NCBI RefSeq assembly: GCF_964275005.1
Contig: NC_092695.1
Coordinates: 8,337,832-8,401,831, forward strand
DNA: 64,000 nucleotides
Source: Diadema setosum
Lineage: Eukaryota > Echinodermata > Echinoidea > Diadematoida > Diadematidae
Direction of reading: 5' to 3'
The notes below the pieces were generated by a model that did not search any database, had not been told where the DNA came from, and worked only from the letters and a program-made list of their open reading frames with translations. This document shows, piece by piece, positions 62,299 through 64,000 of the stretch. Numbering within the stretch: the first letter of the stretch is position 1; each line of letters opens with the position of its first letter. The translations under genes and the position numbers were made by a program.

Positions 62299-62469
62299 AT
62301 GGAAGTTGGTGTGGTATGTATACCCGACGACACAGACATGGACAAATTCCGGAAATTAGTGGACAGTAACGAAGGATGGACAATCAAATATAATAAGAAT
62401 AATGTCAAAGTGTGGGTGCAGAGTGGGAACGACAAGGAACAACCACAGTCGCGAATCCGAATGTTGAAG
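62299..62469 (+). CDS. STARD10: STARD10-like START-domain protein, exon 1 (partial gene)
   Basis: Fifty-seven codons start at ATG with context AAAAATGG, then donor AAG|GTAGGA in phase 0. The peptide contains CIPDDTDMDKFRKL, GWTIKYNKNNVKVWVQS and SRIRMLK. This corresponds in order to the N-terminal part of vertebrate STARD10 (VPDDQDFRSF.., GWNLTYSRAGVSVWVQ, ..KCRM). STARD10 is a cytosolic phosphatidylcholine/phosphatidylethanolamine transfer protein with a single START domain, whose first strand and helix are encoded here. The remaining exons lie beyond the window or were not found before 64000. PCTP or another START paralogue is possible, but the PDD..F motif favours STARD10. Confidence 0.7.
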
Positions 62470-63010
62470 GTAGGATAAAAGAGCTAGATTTGCATTTGTA
62501 AAGTGTATCTATAACCTGTTATATGTGATATCGGCCGTGATATCTGTACTGGTATTTTAGAACAATGCATTTTATTCGTTATTATTGTTATTATATCCCA
62601 ACATTCTCCCAAAGCAAATTAATAATACAGCATGTATATTTAATATCATGGTAAAGCAAGTAAGAAAACGCCCCCTTGCCTTGGCCTTGCCCTCCTGAGT
62701 CCTATTTAACCGGTTATATACATCTACATGCACACATCAAATTCTTCATTTACATATTATCAAGTAGAATTTCACAGAGTCTGAAGTATTGTACATTTAC
62801 ACGTTGAATTAGTATCCAAACCATCATAACTTAGACTCTAGAGCAAGACTTTTAGTTTAAGTGATTCAATACTTCAGTGGTACATTCAATGCCGAGTTCA
62901 GGAGTGTGGCGTTTAATGATGTTACTATTTTGTGTGACCTAGCCTAACCAGACGCCATGCTAAGCATGATGGTGTCTTCATGTGCCAGCATGACCCGTCG
63001 CAACACTTGC
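62470..63010. other. Intron 1 of the STARD10-like gene
   Basis: Begins with GTAGGA. AT-rich, no exon recognised before the window end. Two transposons follow (63011-63177 and 63255-63636). Confidence 0.6.
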
Positions 63011-63177
63011 AGGGGCAGATTCAGGAACTTTGTAAAGTGGGGGCACCTTTACAAAATTAAAGGGGGGTGCACGTAGTTGTACCCCTCGCCCACTTTTTCT
63101 TTTTATGGTCTTTGTTTTAACAAAAAATAAAGGGGGGGGGGCATGCACCTGGTGTGCTCCCCCTGGATCCGCCACTA
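63011..63177. mobile_element. Short hAT-like MITE with GGATCCGCC terminus
   Basis: The left end GGGGCAGATTCAGG mirrors the right end CCCCTGGATCCGCC imperfectly. The interior contains GTGCACG and G/C runs. Ends of the form AGTGGCGGATCCAGG recur widely in invertebrate genomes on hAT-type miniature elements (general knowledge). No clean target duplication was found here. Confidence 0.5.
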
Positions 63178-63254
63178 ACTTGTGAACAGCGACAGGGTTG
63201 TGTATACGTGTAGTTTAATGTGTGACCCAAAGCCCAGAGGAAGTGCGACTTTAA

Positions 63255-63636
63255 AGGGAGTATAGTACTGGTTGAGGTGAGGATTCATGTTTTGAACATT
63301 CCTAAGTGAGATAATGAGAAACCTCTTATGAAATATGAAAGAGCATGTAATTTTAAGAAGGATTCAACATTTATTTGATGAAAATTGGTTTTCAAATGGC
63401 TGAGATATCCAAAAAAGTGATAATGATAAAAGGCAACAGGCCAAGCCTTTTAATAGGATATCTTTGTTTCACCTTATTTTTTGATATCTCAGCCATTTCA
63501 AAACCGATTTTCATCAAATAAACTTTTGATACGTCTTAGAATCGCATGCTCTTTGGCATCTCATAGAGTGGTTTCTGAATATCTCGCAAAACGTTAAAAG
63601 CTATATCCTCACCTCAACCAGAACTGTACACACCCT
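63255..63636. mobile_element. TTAA-type miniature element, 382 bp, copy 2
   Basis: A perfect TTAA occurs on both sides (63251-63254, 63637-63640). The termini are AGGGAGTATAGTACTGG and, inverted, AGGGTGTGTACAGTTCTGG. The interior shares long stretches with 1387-1768, for example GAGATAATGAGAAAC, TATGAAATATGAAAGAGCAT and GGATTCAACATTTATTTG. It has the same total length. Confidence 0.9.
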
Positions 63637-64000
63637 TTAACTTACTTTTTTTTTTTTTAAAGACCAAGTACAAAGCAAAAAGAAGTAGTTTCTCGTCCTT
63701 GCACTCATCTGATTTGGTACGGCGTCAATCTTTTTTTTTTTTTTCCTATTTACTAGTACTCAAAATGATAATGAATTTTAATTAAAAAATTGTGTTTCAC
63801 ATCCCTTTTTGCATCTTTTTGGAGTTGTCAATGAGGAGGAGCAAACCCTGTCACTACCTATGACTGCACATTTCTTGGTGCTAATGTACTTTGATATCCA
63901 TGTAGATGTCTCAAATTCTGCGTGCCCAAATTGCACCATAATCACAGAAAAACAGCTCATTTTTTGGAACCAAATAAAGTTAGTTACCAGGAAGCGTCGA
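63637..64000. other. Right edge, intronic
   Basis: Poly-T runs at 63648-63658 and 63731-63744; nothing else seen. Confidence 0.4.

Overview
This window is AT-rich animal genomic DNA. It has spliced genes with long introns, many TA- and TTAA-flanked miniature transposons, long CA/TG and AT microsatellites, and a 5'-truncated non-LTR retrotransposon. The gene content (an LRRC59 orthologue and a STARD10-like START-domain gene) and the repeat style suggest a marine invertebrate deuterostome, most probably an echinoderm. That assignment is an inference from general character, not from a species-specific marker.

Three genes can be supported. (1) Bases 55-6834, minus strand: six coding exons of LRRC59, an ER membrane leucine-rich-repeat protein. 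Every exon has consensus splice sites and compatible phase. The exon(s) for the membrane anchor lie beyond base 1. (2) Bases 21509-48637, minus strand: an unrecognised gene of about 1.9k codons. It has a hydrophobic first exon (44883-45052), a second exon with another hydrophobic segment (33847-34168), a 32-base candidate micro-exon (32688-32719), a giant acidic exon (25192-28568) and a terminal exon ending in a coiled coil (21509-23304). A second, soluble-type first exon (48555-48637) has the same splice phase, so membrane and soluble isoforms are possible. (3) Bases 62299-62469, plus strand: first coding exon of a STARD10-like lipid-transfer protein, which runs off the right edge. Two or three further plus-strand exon-like reading frames (6127, 49703, 57394) are weak.

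The rest is mostly mobile DNA. Bases 8312-16019 form one 7.7-kb foldback element. Its 1.3-1.5-kb inverted arms are tandem arrays of about 150-185-bp units, each carrying its own microsatellite, and it has matching termini and a 4-bp flanking duplication. Nested in it is a 2.3-kb element (12238-14525) with an exact 8-bp target duplication and subterminal arrays of an about 22-bp unit. A 674-bp relative (53215-53888), also with an exact 8-bp duplication, carries its own nested palindromic element made of serial hairpins. A third 8-bp-duplication element (51691-52937) contains a three-copy tandem repeat. TTAA-flanked miniature elements occur at 1387-1768, 39787-40344, 47366-47729 and 63255-63636; the first and last belong to one family and are both exactly 382 bp. 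A minisatellite with a conserved 14-base core occupies about 59715-60390.

Region by region: 1-6834 LRRC59 with small transposons in its introns; 6835-8311 its 5' flank; 8312-16019 the nested foldback element; 16165-16955 a palindrome and a LINE 3' end; 17000-21100 mostly featureless flank; 21100-48640 the acidic-tail gene with intronic repeats; 48640-62298 repeat-rich intergenic DNA; 62299-64000 the start of the START-domain gene.
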